From: Dactylis glomerata
Taxonomy: Eukaryota; Streptophyta; Magnoliopsida; Poales; Poaceae
Assembly (NCBI GenBank): GCA_007115705.1
Contig: QXEO01000211.1
Coordinates: 2,231,599 to 2,295,598 of the forward strand
DNA: 64,000 nt
Reading direction: 5' to 3'
Shown here: positions 1 through 11,278 of the stretch, piece by piece
Layout of the letters: every line of letters starts with the position of its first letter
Position numbering within the stretch: position 1 is the first letter of the stretch
Made by a program: the position numbers and the translations under genes
The notes under the pieces: model-generated
The model's database searches: none
Told to the model about the DNA's origin: nothing
What the model saw: only the letters and a program-made list of their open reading frames with translations

Positions 1-600
1 GGGGCCTTCCCACATTAGAGATAGCTTGTGCAGGCCCTCGCGAGAGAGTATCCTTCTGAGCACCAGATCGCCGACCTCCAGAGTTCTTGCTCGAACATGG
101 CGGCTATGGTAGCGGCAAAGTCCTTGCTGGTACCTCGCAGCGCAAAGCGCTGCTTGGCACCGAGTGACGAGGGAACGACCCCTCGGGTCCTCACCTTTAG
201 CATACTCGTTATCGGCCAAACAAAAAGCCTACTCGAAGATTATATGAAGCCCGCAAGGCTCAACACACCGACTTGGAGTAGAAGGCAAGAAACTTTGTAA
301 ACCCTAACTAGCTGCATATATAAAGCCACCAGGGGCACCCCTAGGGACAGATCTCATACAACATATTACATTACGCGCAACACAACTCCGCCTACGCGGC
401 CCCCTGTAAACACAAGTATGCTCATATACTAGATTGTTAGCAGGATGTAGCGATCCTCCATCGAGGGGACGTGAACCTGGGTAAAACTTCGTGTGCCCCT
501 CGTCGTTTATCGACCACCGTCGAGTTCGTCGGATCCCACTATCTCCTCTCATGAATCGAAAGCCCTCGAACATGGGCATTGCCAGAGTAGAACCTCGTCA
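1..600 (+). repeat. Partial LTR (3' portion) of the outer Gypsy element
   Basis: The segment ends with CA one base before the dinucleotide preceding the primer-binding site, as an LTR end should. A TATA box (TATATAAA) lies at 317-324, which would place the transcription start near 350 and the R-U5 part after it. The TG start lies outside the window, so full length is unknown. Confidence 0.65.
317..324 (+). promoter_or_regulatory. TATA box in the outer element LTR
   Basis: TATATAAA about 280 bp before the LTR end, the usual place for the LTR core promoter. Based on motif and position only. Confidence 0.5.
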
Positions 601-602
601 AT

Positions 603-621
603 TGGCGCCGACCGTGGGGAC
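603..621 (+). promoter_or_regulatory. Primer-binding site of the outer Gypsy element
   Basis: TGGCGCCGACCGTGGGGAC starts two bases after the LTR end. TGGCGCC is the complement of a tRNA 3' end (ending GGCGCCA) and primes minus-strand cDNA synthesis. It fixes the element orientation as plus. Confidence 0.8.
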
Positions 622-637
622 AACGAGATCTGGATCT

Positions 638-1114
638 ATGGGCTCGCCGGCTCCTTCATCATCTTCAAGAAGGTGCAAATCGCATCTGGCTTACTCCAGT
701 GGCGCCGAGCTCATCATCGTCGGCCAAACCGCATCTTCCGGCTTCAATCTGGTCGACTTAAACAATAATAATGACGGCTCATCGTCGCGCCAGGCCGAAG
801 CTCTGATCTCGTTGCCGGCAAGTTCTGTCTTCACTGCGCCAGCGATTATCATCAACATCAGCTATGTTAGAAATCCAAGAAGGGATCCAATCTCCGGAGC
901 CGTTGTGCGTGCAGCACAGCTGTCCAAGGTACCTCGAATCCTGATCAGTGCGAAAGACCAAGCTGGCATAACAGCCCGTTCAGGCGAGAAGCAAAGATCG
1001 GATCTGGCCGATTTACCGGTTTTGTCTCATCATCGGCAAGTCCGCAGCGGCCATAGTCGTTTCCCTCAAGGACTGTGCAATCTGTCAGATCAGCTTATCC
1101 ACGCATGCGTGTAG
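638..1114 (+). pseudogene. Possible gag amino-terminal remnant (158 codons)
   Basis: An open frame starts 17 bases after the primer-binding site and runs for 158 codons. The frame is also open upstream through the primer-binding site and the LTR end. It is Ser/Ala-rich with no capsid domain, zinc knuckle or protease motif. Position suggests a gag leader in a non-autonomous element, but chance openness in GC-rich DNA is possible. No homologue recognised. Confidence 0.25.
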
Positions 1115-3011
1115 CCAGCAGAGGGTGCGTATCCTCCGATAAATCAACGCAGATCAACTCCGGCCGGTTACCCAAACCCATACAGCAAAACACTGATTAA
1201 GGTCCAGTCTCAAGAAGAAAAAGTGATCGGCTCATACCCGCATAGATTATTCCATGCATGATGCCACTCGCGTGAAGACCTGGGAATTAAATCTCTTGCA
1301 CCATGCTTCGATTGGAATCAGCGTGTCATATACAGGTTTCAAGATCTGATTTATTCCCATCTACAAAGTGCAATCCAAGAAGGCCTATATCCTCACGAGG
1401 TGCGCAGGACTCTCCGAACAGCGGGCGTTTAATCAGCGACGACGGACTGATCTATATGCGTGCACTTCAGCAACAACACGGTTCATGCAGGCGCATCTCC
1501 GTTGCACCGATCTGCCTTAACTACGGTCCCCTCGATTTCCTACGGCCGGCCGCCCGGATGGCCGGATCGTGATCTCCTCTCGCGCTCCACGACTGCGGGG
1601 TTCATCGAGCCGGTCACTCACAATAACTCCAGGCGCGGCTGTGGTCTGCGCGGCAAGTTCGATCTGCATCAACTCAGTCACAACGTTCCACGCTATCTCC
1701 TTCACGTGTTAGTAACTGGGGGGCTTCACAAAAGTAGACGAGGCCATCTACAAGAGCAGCTTATTCTCAAAGTAAAAATCTACAAGAGCAGCAAATCAAG
1801 ATGCGCGTGACGGCTTGAGTCACATCGCCAGCAGCAGGCCAACAGCTCATGTCCAGACTGATCTCAAATCAGATACATACGCATACCCGTGTACAGGCCA
1901 GCTACATATGCACACTGCCATGTCGAGGAAATCAGCGGCAGCCCATGGGGGAAACTTCTTCGATATGGCCGACGACGACACGCAGCCGAGCGTCAACACC
2001 TGCACCAAGCCGTTTCGCAGCAGCAAGAAAACCAAACCAGAGAGCGCAAGTTTCGAAGAGTAAAAAAATTTGGGCAACCGCTCTGCTCACTACTTTCACG
2101 TGAAGACCAGGTCGCATGCCTCAAGACCAAAAAGGAAAAATAAATCCATCAAGTGACTTAAGTTGAACTAGCATACATCTTGGGAGAGTACTTCGACGAC
2201 AGCGCTGCGGCACACTTCATCGTCGACTGGGCTCCGGCTTACTTCGTCGCCATCGCCGCCGCTGACTTCTTCTGACAACCTGGAGAAAATATTTTGACAA
2301 CATCGTCTTCTGCATGGCCCTCTCTGTGGCACCTTCGTCCGCCCAGGGTACATCCGCGTTGACTCTGGTGTGCCCTGGTCCGCGTCAACTACGTCTTGCT
2401 ATGCTTGGGGGCTCGCCGTCGCGCACTCAACATCACTCGGGGGCTCGATGTCACCTCGCCTCTATGTGCGGAAGCTCACGCTCAAGACCTGCGATTTCGT
2501 CGACATGAGCAACACGCTTACGAGCGATACAACGATCCTATCGATGCTCCGAGGCTCGACAACAACTGCGCCTCTCGTGGCTGTAATTCTACGACAATAA
2601 CTTCGCCTCCGATCGTGGTTGTGATTCTACGATAGCAACTCGCCTACCTCTACGACCTCAGAAAGCTAAGTGTTTTACTATTAAGAGTCAATTCTTATTA
2701 TTTACTTTTGCCACACCCGACACTGGGGGGCTGTGCCATGGAAGCTAATTTTACAGGTCATCGACTTCGCGCCTCGGCCGCGTTGAGTGCAAGCATCTCT
2801 CGCGTCGACGCCGGTCCGCCACGTCCCCATGCTCGGGGGCTTCGCCTTAAAGATGTGCATTTACTCACACTCCAGAGCTTTGACAAAGGGATGTGGCAGT
2901 CGACAACAAATAGCTGAAATTTTGAGGGCAAGCCCAAGTGCAAGCACTTCGACTCACCCTCGGGGGCCACTGGGGAGATCAGTCAATCGACAACATCGTT
3001 CGCATATTATA
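1115..3011 (+). other. Non-coding interior of the outer Gypsy element
   Basis: No convincing gene. The stretch contains several short CTCGGGGGCT or ACTGGGGGGCT motifs (for example near 2406, 2725, 2833 and 2959), resembling the purine-rich phrases of Gypsy 3' regions. Short open frames here have no recognisable domains. Confidence 0.55.
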
Positions 3012-3337
3012 TTTGAGTGTGGGCGTTGTTGTCCCTCGAATCACTTCTTCGGGCCAGCAGCGCCTTGGTATTATTCGAGTGCAGGCGTTATTGTTCCTCG
3101 AATCGCTTCTTCGGGCTAGCAGCGCCTTGGTATTATTCGAGTGCGGGCTATCTTGTCCCTCGAAGCGCACTGCTTATATTCTTCGAGTGCGGGTTATTTT
3201 GTCCCTCGAAGTGCACTGTTCATATTATTCGAGCGCGGGCTCTGGTCCCTCGAATTATTCTCTTTTGGCCAGCAGCGCCTTGGTATTTTTTGAGTGCGGG
3301 CTTCGGTCCCTCGAATCGTTTTCTTCGGGCCAGCAGC
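3012..3337 (+). repeat. 61-bp minisatellite, left part (about six copies)
   Basis: Copies share a core of TTCGAGTGCGGGC, then GGTCCCTCGAATC, then TTCGGGCCAGCAGCGCC. The phrase GTCCCTCGA recurs at spacings of about 62, 62, 46, 44 and 61 bp; two copies lack the TCGGGCCAGCAGCGCC segment. The array continues at 12390, so one array was split by the Athila-like insertion. Confidence 0.85.
3333..3337. other. Target-site duplication GCAGC (left)
   Basis: GCAGC directly precedes the TGATC start of the inserted LTR and is repeated at 12390-12394 after the closing GATCA. Five bases is the normal Gypsy integrase footprint. Confidence 0.9.
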
Positions 3338-4448
3338 TGATCTAGCTGAGATTATAGGGGGGTTTTTCTAGTCGTCTCCACAGGGATCAACACAAATGAG
3401 ACTATTTCCTAATTTCCAGAAGCTAAGCAGAAAAGTGGGGTTTTTGGTGTTGTAAACAGGAAAGTAGCAGGAGGTTTTAGGTTGGAAGTTTTTAACATAA
3501 CAAATCCAATGTTTCTTGTTTGTCAGGCAAGGAAACAAAGGACAAACGAGCAAGTGAGGCAGGGATGCATTTTTGGGACTAGATGCAGAGGCTAGTCTTG
3601 CACCTAACAGATCAGGCAGATGCAACACAGAAATCACAGTAATCTTGGAGTTTACAATGGAGTGTGTCACTCAAACCATAGCAAAGATCCAGGACAAGGT
3701 TCAAACTGTTTTACAGTGCAAGATCAACACAAATCGGATCACAGAGCATGGGGGAAAGGAAGAGAGGTTGCTGTTGGTCACCGAAGGCTTGCCGTGGCAG
3801 AGAAATTGAAGAAGGCAGAGATGTTGCTGTCGTGGCAGAGAATGAAGAGGGATGAGGAAGAGCTTGGCCTTCAGATCCTTCGAGCCTTGTCCATCTTGAC
3901 GTTCTTGGAGGTGTTCTTGGTGGTGTTCATGGTGTTCTTGCTTGCGCCGTTGATCTGATCTTGTTGCAAAAAAGGAGAAGAGGGAAAAGTGGGTGGAAAA
4001 GGTGAAGATTTCGGTGTGTTGGACTATGGAGGAGGAAGGTTTTGGTGGAGTGGTGGATGGATGGAGTGGTTGTGTGGCGATGTGGCCATGTGGCGATGGA
4101 TGGATGCGGGATGGGATGGTGTATATGCTGCAGCGTAGAAGAGTAGAGGGAAAAAGGCGGCGGCAGCAGCTAGTCTGCTTTTCCGTTTTTCTTGTCCATT
4201 TGTGCCGTGGCAGCCTGTTTCTGCCGTTGGCTTCTTTCTTGCTCCTCAAGATGTACTCCTCCTTTCCTGGTGGCTTGGTCTTTGGTTTGAATTACTCTGA
4301 CTTGTAGATTTAAGTGTCTTGGCGCACTGATCTGTGACAAAGGATCAAATGATGTAAAATGTTGGTGCAACACTGGTAGAAATGAGGTGAAACAGACAAG
4401 TTTTATGGTTGCAAGGTTCTGATATATGTGTAAATCTTAGAGTGATCA
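3338..4448 (-). repeat. 3' LTR of the Athila-like element
   Basis: 1111 bp, identical to 11279-12389 except for three C/T differences. On the minus strand it follows the purine tract at 4449-4460. Termini form the short inverted repeat TGATC/GATCA. Confidence 0.95.
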
Positions 4449-4460
4449 AAACCCCCAGAC
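4449..4460 (-). promoter_or_regulatory. Polypurine tract of the Athila-like element
   Basis: On the minus strand the sequence GTCTGGGGGTTT directly abuts the LTR. This is the expected primer site for plus-strand cDNA synthesis. Confidence 0.65.
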
Positions 4461-5550
4461 CAAAACCTTTGCTTGTCCTCAAGTAAAGAATGGTGCATTG
4501 TACCAAACAAAATGTAACAGAGCATGATGAGGGATATTGCTGACTCAATGCAGATAAATCTTGCAATTGCCAATTCAAAAACAAGTTTCACAAGAGAATT
4601 TGAGTATGTCTAGATCAAACAACATGGACACATGAGTATAAAGTAATTGACTCTGAAATTGAAAACTCAAGATCCAGTACATAGCCCAATATGTAATGCA
4701 AAATTAGTGCTTCACCTATTACAGTTCCCAGGAACATAATAGGCTAATGCATAGACAAGTTAGTCAGTTAGTAACTTAGCTTGATGGGTCAACTTGGTTA
4801 GTGCTTCACACACTACAATCCCAGGATCATAGGTGCTAGTGCTTTGGGTATTTACAACAAGTTTTACTTAGCATTTTCAGGTTAGTGCTTCACACACCAC
4901 AATCCAGAGATCATGGTTGCTAATGCTAAACTTTTTCCTTTCTGTTAATATGTTAATATGTTAGTATGTTAGTGCTTCACAAATCACAATCCAGAGATCA
5001 TGTTTGCTAATGCAAAAAATGCAACAGATGCAATTGGTTAGGGGCTAAGAAATGGATCATGAACTTCATTCTTAGGGCAATTAACAAATATACTGATGTT
5101 TCACAGGTTCTTTGAGTAAAGCCATACAAAAGTTCTAAAGTGGAACTAGGCTCTGAACAAAGCATTTGCAAGAGTTATAAGCAGATTCAAAGCAAAGTTC
5201 TTCATAGCATGCAAAGTGATATTTTCAGGTCCAAGCAAGCGAAATTGATTCATTCCTTAACAAAGTACTTTCACACAAGATCAACCAACAGTATAGTATA
5301 TTCTGATTCAGATTTTAACAAATGTGTGGAAATGGAAAGTGTTCACCTGGTGGTTTTCCTGCTTCTCTGCCTTGTCAATCAACAGCAATCTTTCTCCTAA
5401 TCCAAGTTCTTACTGAAACAACAAAAAAGAAACAAACACACAAGGCAAAAACATAAAAAGATGAAAGGGAAATATATTATACAAGGGATACCAGGTTTCC
5501 TCCTGGAAGAGAGCTTGTTTAAAGTCACTAGCTTGACTATAGCTTCATCA
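4461..5550 (-). repeat. Non-coding 3' region with four degenerate repeats of about 85-95 bp
   Basis: Lies between the pol stop and the purine tract. GTGCTTCAC starts recur at 4707, 4801, 4885 and 4972, each followed by a CAATCC-AGATCAT-like block and GCTAATGC. Some Athila elements carry an env-like frame in this position; none is present here. Confidence 0.75.
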
Positions 5551-8500
5551 TCACTGGTTTGCATGGGTAGAGGGTGCATTGGAGCCATCCTCTGGTTCAT
5601 CATCTTCTTCAACTTGGTTTTCAATAAAATCTCCAATCCTGTAGTGCTTCAACCTCTGGCCATTTACTTTGAATGTTCCCTCAGCTGAGCTATAAACCTC
5701 AAAGGCACCATGGCCTAGATCTTTCTTGATAACACAAGGGCCAAACCATCTGGACTTGAACTTTCTAGAGAATAAGTGTAACTTGGAATCATACACCAGC
5801 ACTGACTGCCCTTCCTTGAATTCCCTTCTCAGAATGTGGGAGTCATGCCATTTCTTGGTCTTCTCCTTGTAAATCTTTGCACTTTCATAGGAATCATTCC
5901 TGAGCTCTTCAAGCTCACACAACTGCAGTTTCCTCATGTTTCCTGCTTTGCTAATGTCCAAGTTCAGCTTCCTGATTGCCCAATGCGCTCTGTGCTCCAA
6001 TTCGACTGGCAGATGGCAAGCCTTGCCATAGACAATTCTGAAAGGTGACATGCCAATGGGTGTCTTGTATGCTGTCCTGTAAGCCCACAAAGTGTCGGGC
6101 AATTTCATTGACCAATCTCCTCTGGTCTTGGACACAACTTTCTCCAAGATTTGCTTGATTTCCCTGTTTGACAACTCCACTTGGCCATTGGCCTGCGGAT
6201 GATAAGGAGTTGTCACTCTGTGATTCTTCACTCCATACTTGGTCAGAAGCTTCTCAAACTGGTCATTATTGAAGTGAGCACCACCATCACTGATTACAAC
6301 TCTTGGCACTCCAAATCTTGGGAAAATGACAGTCTTGAACATTCTACACACTGCCTTGGCATCAGCATTAACAGTGGGAATGGCTTCAACCCATTTTGAC
6401 ACATAGTCAACAGCAACTAAAATATGCTTGTAGCCTTGAGAAGATGGCAAGGGTCCAACAAAATCAACTCCCCAAACATCAAACAATTCCACTTCCAAGA
6501 TTCCTGTTTGGGGCATTTCATTTCTCTTTGACATCTTTCCTGCTCTTTGACAAGGATCACACTTCATTATGTACTCATGAACATCTCTGAACATACTTGG
6601 CCAAAAGAAGCCAGCTTGCAAAATCTTGGCTTGAGTCTTGAACACTCCAGCATGTCCTCCATATGATCCTGAATGGCATTGGAACATCACATCACTTTTT
6701 TCATCAGAGGGAACACACCTTCTCACAATGCCATCAGCACAATGTTTGTACAGAAAAGGTTCATCCCAATAGTAACTCTTGACATCATGGAGGAATTTTT
6801 TCTTTTGCTGGTAGGAGAGATCTGCTGGCACAATATCACAAGCTAGGAAGTTCACAAAGTCAGCATACCAAGGTGAAGTGGCACTGACTGCCATGAGCTG
6901 TTCTCCTGGCATCAAGTCTTGAATCTCTTTGTTTTCATCAATGTTGATTCTGGACAAGTGATCAGCAACTGAGTTCTCTGACCCTTTCTTGTCTCTAATT
7001 TCTATGTCAAACTCTTGGAGCAGAAGGATCCATCTGATGAGCCTTGGTTTAGCATCCTTTTTGCTCACTAAATATCTGATTGCTGCATGGTCTGTGTAGA
7101 CAATGCACTTGTGTCCAACCAGGTATGGTCTAAACTTATCAAATGAGAACACAACAGCAAGCAGCTCCTTCTCTGTGGTGGTGTAATTGATCTGAGCATC
7201 ATCCAAAGTCTTGCTTGCATAATGTATAACATGCACAGCTTTGTCTTTCCTCTGGCCAAGGACTGCTCCAACAGCAAAGTCACTTGCATCACACATAAGT
7301 TCAAATGGCAGTGTCCAGTTAGGAGGTTGAACAACAGGGGCTGTGATGAGAGCATCTTTCAATTGGTTGAATGCTTGCAAACAAGTGTCATCAAACACAA
7401 ACTTCACTTCATGATTCAGGAGATTGGTGAGTGGCTTGGCAAGATAGGAGAAGTTCTTGATAAACCTCCTGTAGAAGCCAGCATGGCCCAGGAAGCTTTG
7501 AATTCCCTTCACATTTTCAGGAGGAGGTAGCTTGGCAATCACATCTACCTTTGCCTTGTCCACCTCAATTCCTCTAGCAGACACAAGGTGGCCCAACACA
7601 ATGCCTTCAGAGACAAGGAAGTGACATTTTTCCCAGTTCAGAATCAAATTTTGCTCAGAGCATCTGTGAAGGACTAAGGTGAGGTTCTTCAAGCAGGCTT
7701 CGAAGTCTTTTCCATACACAGTGAAATCATCCATGAAAACTTCCATAATCTTCTCAATGTAATCAGAAAATATGGACATCATGCATCTCTGGAAGGTGCC
7801 TGGAGCATTGCAAAGGCCAAATGGTAGCCTTTTGTAAGCAAAGGTTCCATATGGGCAGGTGAATGTGGTCTTGTCTTGGTCAGAAGGGTGGATTGGAATC
7901 TGCAGAAATCCAGAGTAACCATCAAGGTAGCAGTAGTACTTCTGGCCAGCAAGTCTCTCTAGCATCTGGTCCATGAATGGCAGAGGGAAGTGATCTTTTC
8001 TTGTAGCTTTGTTCAATTTTCTGAAGTCATTCACCATCCTCCATCCTGTAACAGGTCTTGTGGTCATGAGCCTTCCTTCTTCATTTTCAACAACAGTGTA
8101 GCCACCTTTCTTGGGCACAATGTGGATAGGACTCACCCACTCACTGTCAGAGATGGGGTATATCATTCCAGCCTTTAACAATTTCAGAACTTCCTTCTTT
8201 ACTACATCTTGCATAGCAGGGTTTAGTCTCCTCTGTCCTTCTCTTGTTGGCTTGCTGCCTTCTTCTAAGTGGATCCTGTGAGAACACATTTTCTCACTAA
8301 TGCCAATGATGTCATCAATAGAATATCCGATGACATTCTTGTACAGCTTCAGAATAGACAGAAGACTTTCTTCTTGCTCACTTGAAAGGGCAGAACTAAT
8401 AATCACAGGGTGTAGCTTTTCCTTCTCCAAGAATGAGTATTTCAGATGGGAAGGCAATTCTTTGAGCTCCACAACAGAATGGTGAGCTAGATGAGCTGGT

Positions 8501-11058
8501 TCTCTTGCACTTGACACAGGTACAATTTTACAAATTTTCACTTCACAGAGCTGCTGTACATTGGTGATTTTAGCAGTAACAAAGACTTGAGCTTCAGGCT
8601 CTTCTTGCTCAGGTTCTGGCAAAGTTTCTAGCACACTTCTTTCAACAACATCAATGGAATGGCAATGTTCAGGAACATTGGGTAAATGAGTGGCATGTTT
8701 CATGCTGAATTCAGCTTGCTCTGATCCAAATTGTAATTTGAGGGTTCCACCTTTGACATCAATGATGGCACCAGCAGTTGCCAAGAATGGCCTGCCTAGA
8801 ATCATTGATTCAGCATTGTCTTCCATCTCTAGCACAACAAAGTCCACAGGATATGCAAAGTTGCCAACTTGGACTGGCACATCTTCAAGGACTCCTACTG
8901 GTTTTCTCAAGGTTCTATCAGCAAGTTGAAGTGTCATTGGGGTAGGCTTCAACGTTCCCAGCTGCTGAATCTGGCTTGCAGCAGAGGGTAACACACTCAC
9001 AGAGGAACCTAAGTCACAAAGGGCTGTGAAGGTTTTTCTTCCCACTACACAGGGAATGCTGAAACTTCCAGGGTCTTGTAGCTTCTTGGGCATGTGGTTC
9101 AAGATCACAGCACTGCAATCTTCTGTCAAGGCTACTAACTCAGGGCTGTCCAAACTCCTCTTCCTTGTGATCAGATCTTTGAAAAACTTTGCATATAGGG
9201 GAATGTGCAACACTGCATCCAAGATGGGGATGGTGATTTGCACTTCCTTCATGGTCTCAAGGAATTTAGAGTATTGCTTCTCCTCCTTGGTCTTGTCCAA
9301 TCTCTCTGGAAATGGCACTTTCATCAACAAAGGCTTCTCTGTTGGTTCTGTGGCAGAGATCTGTGCCTTGGCAGGGTTTTCTGTCTGGACAGGCTGTCCT
9401 GTTGATTTTTCCTGCCTTGGCACAACAATTTCTGGAGGTGTTTGTTGCTGCACGGTGGGTCTTCTCTGTGGAGCAACATAAGTGACATTTGGTGGGGTTT
9501 TGAGTAAGGGTTCAGTGTTCACCCCACTCCTAGTGGTGACTGCATCAATAACTTCAGTAGTGGAAAGGGCACCACACTGTTTTGGGTTTTTCTCTGCTTG
9601 GGCTGGCAGTTTTCCTTCAGCTTGTTTTTCAATGTTGTTGGTCTGGATTCTAGCAGTGAGTTGCTGCATAGTCTTGTAGAAAAGTTCAGATTGCATTTTC
9701 ATAGTTTCTTGCATTCCACTGAACATTTCCTTCTGTAGCTTCATCATTTCTCCAAGCTCAGAATGGCTGCTACTGCTGGATGAAGTAGTTTGCTGATGTA
9801 CTGGGTGGTGTTGTTGTTGTGGGTGTTGCACTTGACCTTGGGGTCTGAAATTTTGTTGTCCAGGCTGATGGTAACTCTGCTGGGATGCTTGGGCATAGTG
9901 CTGCTGCCCTGGTGCTGGGTAACTTTGCTGATTATTGCTCTTGTAAGAAAGGTTGGGGTGGTTTCTCCAAGAGGGGTTGTAACTTTGGGAATATGGCCCT
10001 TGATTCTGGGCATAGTTCACCTCTGATATCATGGCTTCAGGAGGTGCAGACAAGGTACATTCCATGAGGGAATGGCCTTCTTTTCCACAAATTGCACAGG
10101 CAGAAGTAACTTGGTTGACAGGAACCAAAGCTTGGCTGTTTCTTTCTGTCATGAGCTGGGCAAGCTGAGTTGTTAAACTCTCCAACTTAGCTTCCAAAGC
10201 ATTCTGGCCACTTGACTGAATCTGCAGCTGATTGTTGGGGTGGACAGCTCTTTCATTTGTCCAGGAGAAGTTGTGTGATGCCATGCTCTCAATCAACTCA
10301 GTAGCTTCATCAAGGGTCTTGTTCATGATTCCACCTCCAGCAGCTGAATCAACAAATGATCTGGTTTGCTCTGTCAAACCCTTGTAGAAGGTTTGCAAGA
10401 TGAGCCATTGCTCCTGGCCATGGTTGGGACACATCCTGATGAGACCTTGGTATCTCTGCCAAGTATCATACAGGCTTTCTCCTTCATATTGCACAAATCT
10501 TGTTATCTTGTCTCTGCACTCAGCTGCTTTGGTTGGAGGGAAATATCTCTCAAAGAAGGCTTGAAGAACATGTTCCCATGTGTCTCTGCAGTGAATAGGA
10601 AGAGAGTGGAACCAAACTTTTGCAAGTCCAGACAGTGAGAAAGGAAACAATTGCATCCTGATGGCTTCAGGAGGAACACCATTGTGCTTCAAAGTGTTGC
10701 AGTACTCCAGAAAGTTTCTGATATGCTCATGGGGGCTCCCCAAAGCAGAACCTTTGAAGGGATTATGTTGCACCATATTGATCAGAGCTGGCTTGATTTC
10801 CCAGTTGTTTGCTTGTATTGCAGGCATAATCACATCTGCATTGTTGATCTGGTCCTTGGGAATCCACAAATCTCTCAACTTCTTATCACCCATGCTGAAA
10901 TCTGAGGATGACGATTCCAAATTTGAGATAGAGGTTTCCAAATCTTCAGCAGAAACTTCAGAAGCTGCTCTCTTTCTTGCAAACAAAGTCCTCTCTGGCT
11001 CAGGATCAAATGGGGCTAGTGGAGAATCTTCAGAGGACTGCATCAACTGAATTCCCAC
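5551..11058 (-). CDS. Intact gag-pol polyprotein, Athila-like Gypsy
   Basis: 1835 codons without a stop or frameshift. The order is: Gag capsid-like region (about residues 80-260); zinc knuckle CAICGKEGHSLMEC at 321-334 (C321, C324, H329, C334); Gln/Pro-rich linker (350-425); aspartic protease with DLGSS at 682-686. Reverse transcriptase follows with its FMDD active site at 1108-1111, then RNase H (from about 1255 with CDASD). Integrase has an HHCC zinc site (H1462, H1469, C1500, C1503) and the catalytic triad D1532, D1591, E1628. Gypsy order (integrase after RNase H) is clear. The ATG lies about 200 bp after the primer-binding site. All key catalytic residues are present and the LTRs are nearly identical, so the element could be competent. 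Expression would need protease processing; no separate gag stop is present. The protein assembles particles, copies the RNA and integrates the cDNA. Confidence 0.93.
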   Translation of the reverse strand: MGIQLMQSSEDSPLAPFDPEPERTLFARKRAASEVSAEDLETSISNLESSSSDFSMGDKKLRDLWIPKDQINNADVIMPAIQANNWEIKPALINMVQHNPFKGSALGSPHEHIRNFLEYCNTLKHNGVPPEAIRMQLFPFSLSGLAKVWFHSLPIHCRDTWEHVLQAFFERYFPPTKAAECRDKITRFVQYEGESLYDTWQRYQGLIRMCPNHGQEQWLILQTFYKGLTEQTRSFVDSAAGGGIMNKTLDEATELIESMASHNFSWTNERAVHPNNQLQIQSSGQNALEAKLESLTTQLAQLMTERNSQALVPVNQVTSACAICGKEGHSLMECTLSAPPEAMISEVNYAQNQGPYSQSYNPSWRNHPNLSYKSNNQQSYPAPGQQHYAQASQQSYHQPGQQNFRPQGQVQHPQQQHHPVHQQTTSSSSSSHSELGEMMKLQKEMFSGMQETMKMQSELFYKTMQQLTARIQTNNIEKQAEGKLPAQAEKNPKQCGALSTTEVIDAVTTRSGVNTEPLLKTPPNVTYVAPQRRPTVQQQTPPEIVVPRQEKSTGQPVQTENPAKAQISATEPTEKPLLMKVPFPERLDKTKEEKQYSKFLETMKEVQITIPILDAVLHIPLYAKFFKDLITRKRSLDSPELVALTEDCSAVILNHMPKKLQDPGSFSIPCVVGRKTFTALCDLGSSVSVLPSAASQIQQLGTLKPTPMTLQLADRTLRKPVGVLEDVPVQVGNFAYPVDFVVLEMEDNAESMILGRPFLATAGAIIDVKGGTLKLQFGSEQAEFSMKHATHLPNVPEHCHSIDVVERSVLETLPEPEQEEPEAQVFVTAKITNVQQLCEVKICKIVPVSSAREPAHLAHHSVVELKELPSHLKYSFLEKEKLHPVIISSALSSEQEESLLSILKLYKNVIGYSIDDIIGISEKMCSHRIHLEEGSKPTREGQRRLNPAMQDVVKKEVLKLLKAGMIYPISDSEWVSPIHIVPKKGGYTVVENEEGRLMTTRPVTGWRMVNDFRKLNKATRKDHFPLPFMDQMLERLAGQKYYCYLDGYSGFLQIPIHPSDQDKTTFTCPYGTFAYKRLPFGLCNAPGTFQRCMMSIFSDYIEKIMEVFMDDFTVYGKDFEACLKNLTLVLHRCSEQNLILNWEKCHFLVSEGIVLGHLVSARGIEVDKAKVDVIAKLPPPENVKGIQSFLGHAGFYRRFIKNFSYLAKPLTNLLNHEVKFVFDDTCLQAFNQLKDALITAPVVQPPNWTLPFELMCDASDFAVGAVLGQRKDKAVHVIHYASKTLDDAQINYTTTEKELLAVVFSFDKFRPYLVGHKCIVYTDHAAIRYLVSKKDAKPRLIRWILLLQEFDIEIRDKKGSENSVADHLSRINIDENKEIQDLMPGEQLMAVSATSPWYADFVNFLACDIVPADLSYQQKKKFLHDVKSYYWDEPFLYKHCADGIVRRCVPSDEKSDVMFQCHSGSYGGHAGVFKTQAKILQAGFFWPSMFRDVHEYIMKCDPCQRAGKMSKRNEMPQTGILEVELFDVWGVDFVGPLPSSQGYKHILVAVDYVSKWVEAIPTVNADAKAVCRMFKTVIFPRFGVPRVVISDGGAHFNNDQFEKLLTKYGVKNHRVTTPYHPQANGQVELSNREIKQILEKVVSKTRGDWSMKLPDTLWAYRTAYKTPIGMSPFRIVYGKACHLPVELEHRAHWAIRKLNLDISKAGNMRKLQLCELEELRNDSYESAKIYKEKTKKWHDSHILRREFKEGQSVLVYDSKLHLFSRKFKSRWFGPCVIKKDLGHGAFEVYSSAEGTFKVNGQRLKHYRIGDFIENQVEEDDEPEDGSNAPSTHANQ

Positions 11059-11256
11059 GGAGATTAGATGAAATCATTGTTCTACACACAATCACAGACA
11101 AGAACTTGATCAAGGGTTAGTGAACTAAATCCCCTAATAAAAGTTCTAAGCTTGATCACAGACAAGTCATTAAAACAGACAATCAAAGATTGCAAATTGG
11201 AACAAGTATTTACACAGCTTAGTCTACTGTAATCTAAGGAAACAATCAAAAGTTGA
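11059..11256 (-). other. Untranslated leader of the Athila-like element
   Basis: About 200 bp between the primer-binding site and the gag-pol ATG. No long upstream open frame was seen. Confidence 0.6.
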
Positions 11257-11274
11257 TCCCCGGCAACGGCGCCA
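11257..11274 (-). promoter_or_regulatory. Primer-binding site, probably tRNA-Asp type
   Basis: On the minus strand TGGCGCCGTTGCCGGGGA, four bases from the LTR end. The same 18-mer is used by the shared-LTR array in this window. Athila elements are generally described as using an Asp tRNA primer; that assignment is from memory. Confidence 0.85.
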
Positions 11275-11278
11275 ATTT

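Noticed and set aside
493..961. Short frames overlapping the outer LTR end on both strands
   Set aside because: Shadows of LTR and leader sequence with no domain.
3012..3337. Regular 61-bp repeats as a CRISPR-like array
   Set aside because: Monomers are contiguous without unique spacers and lie in a plant retrotransposon.
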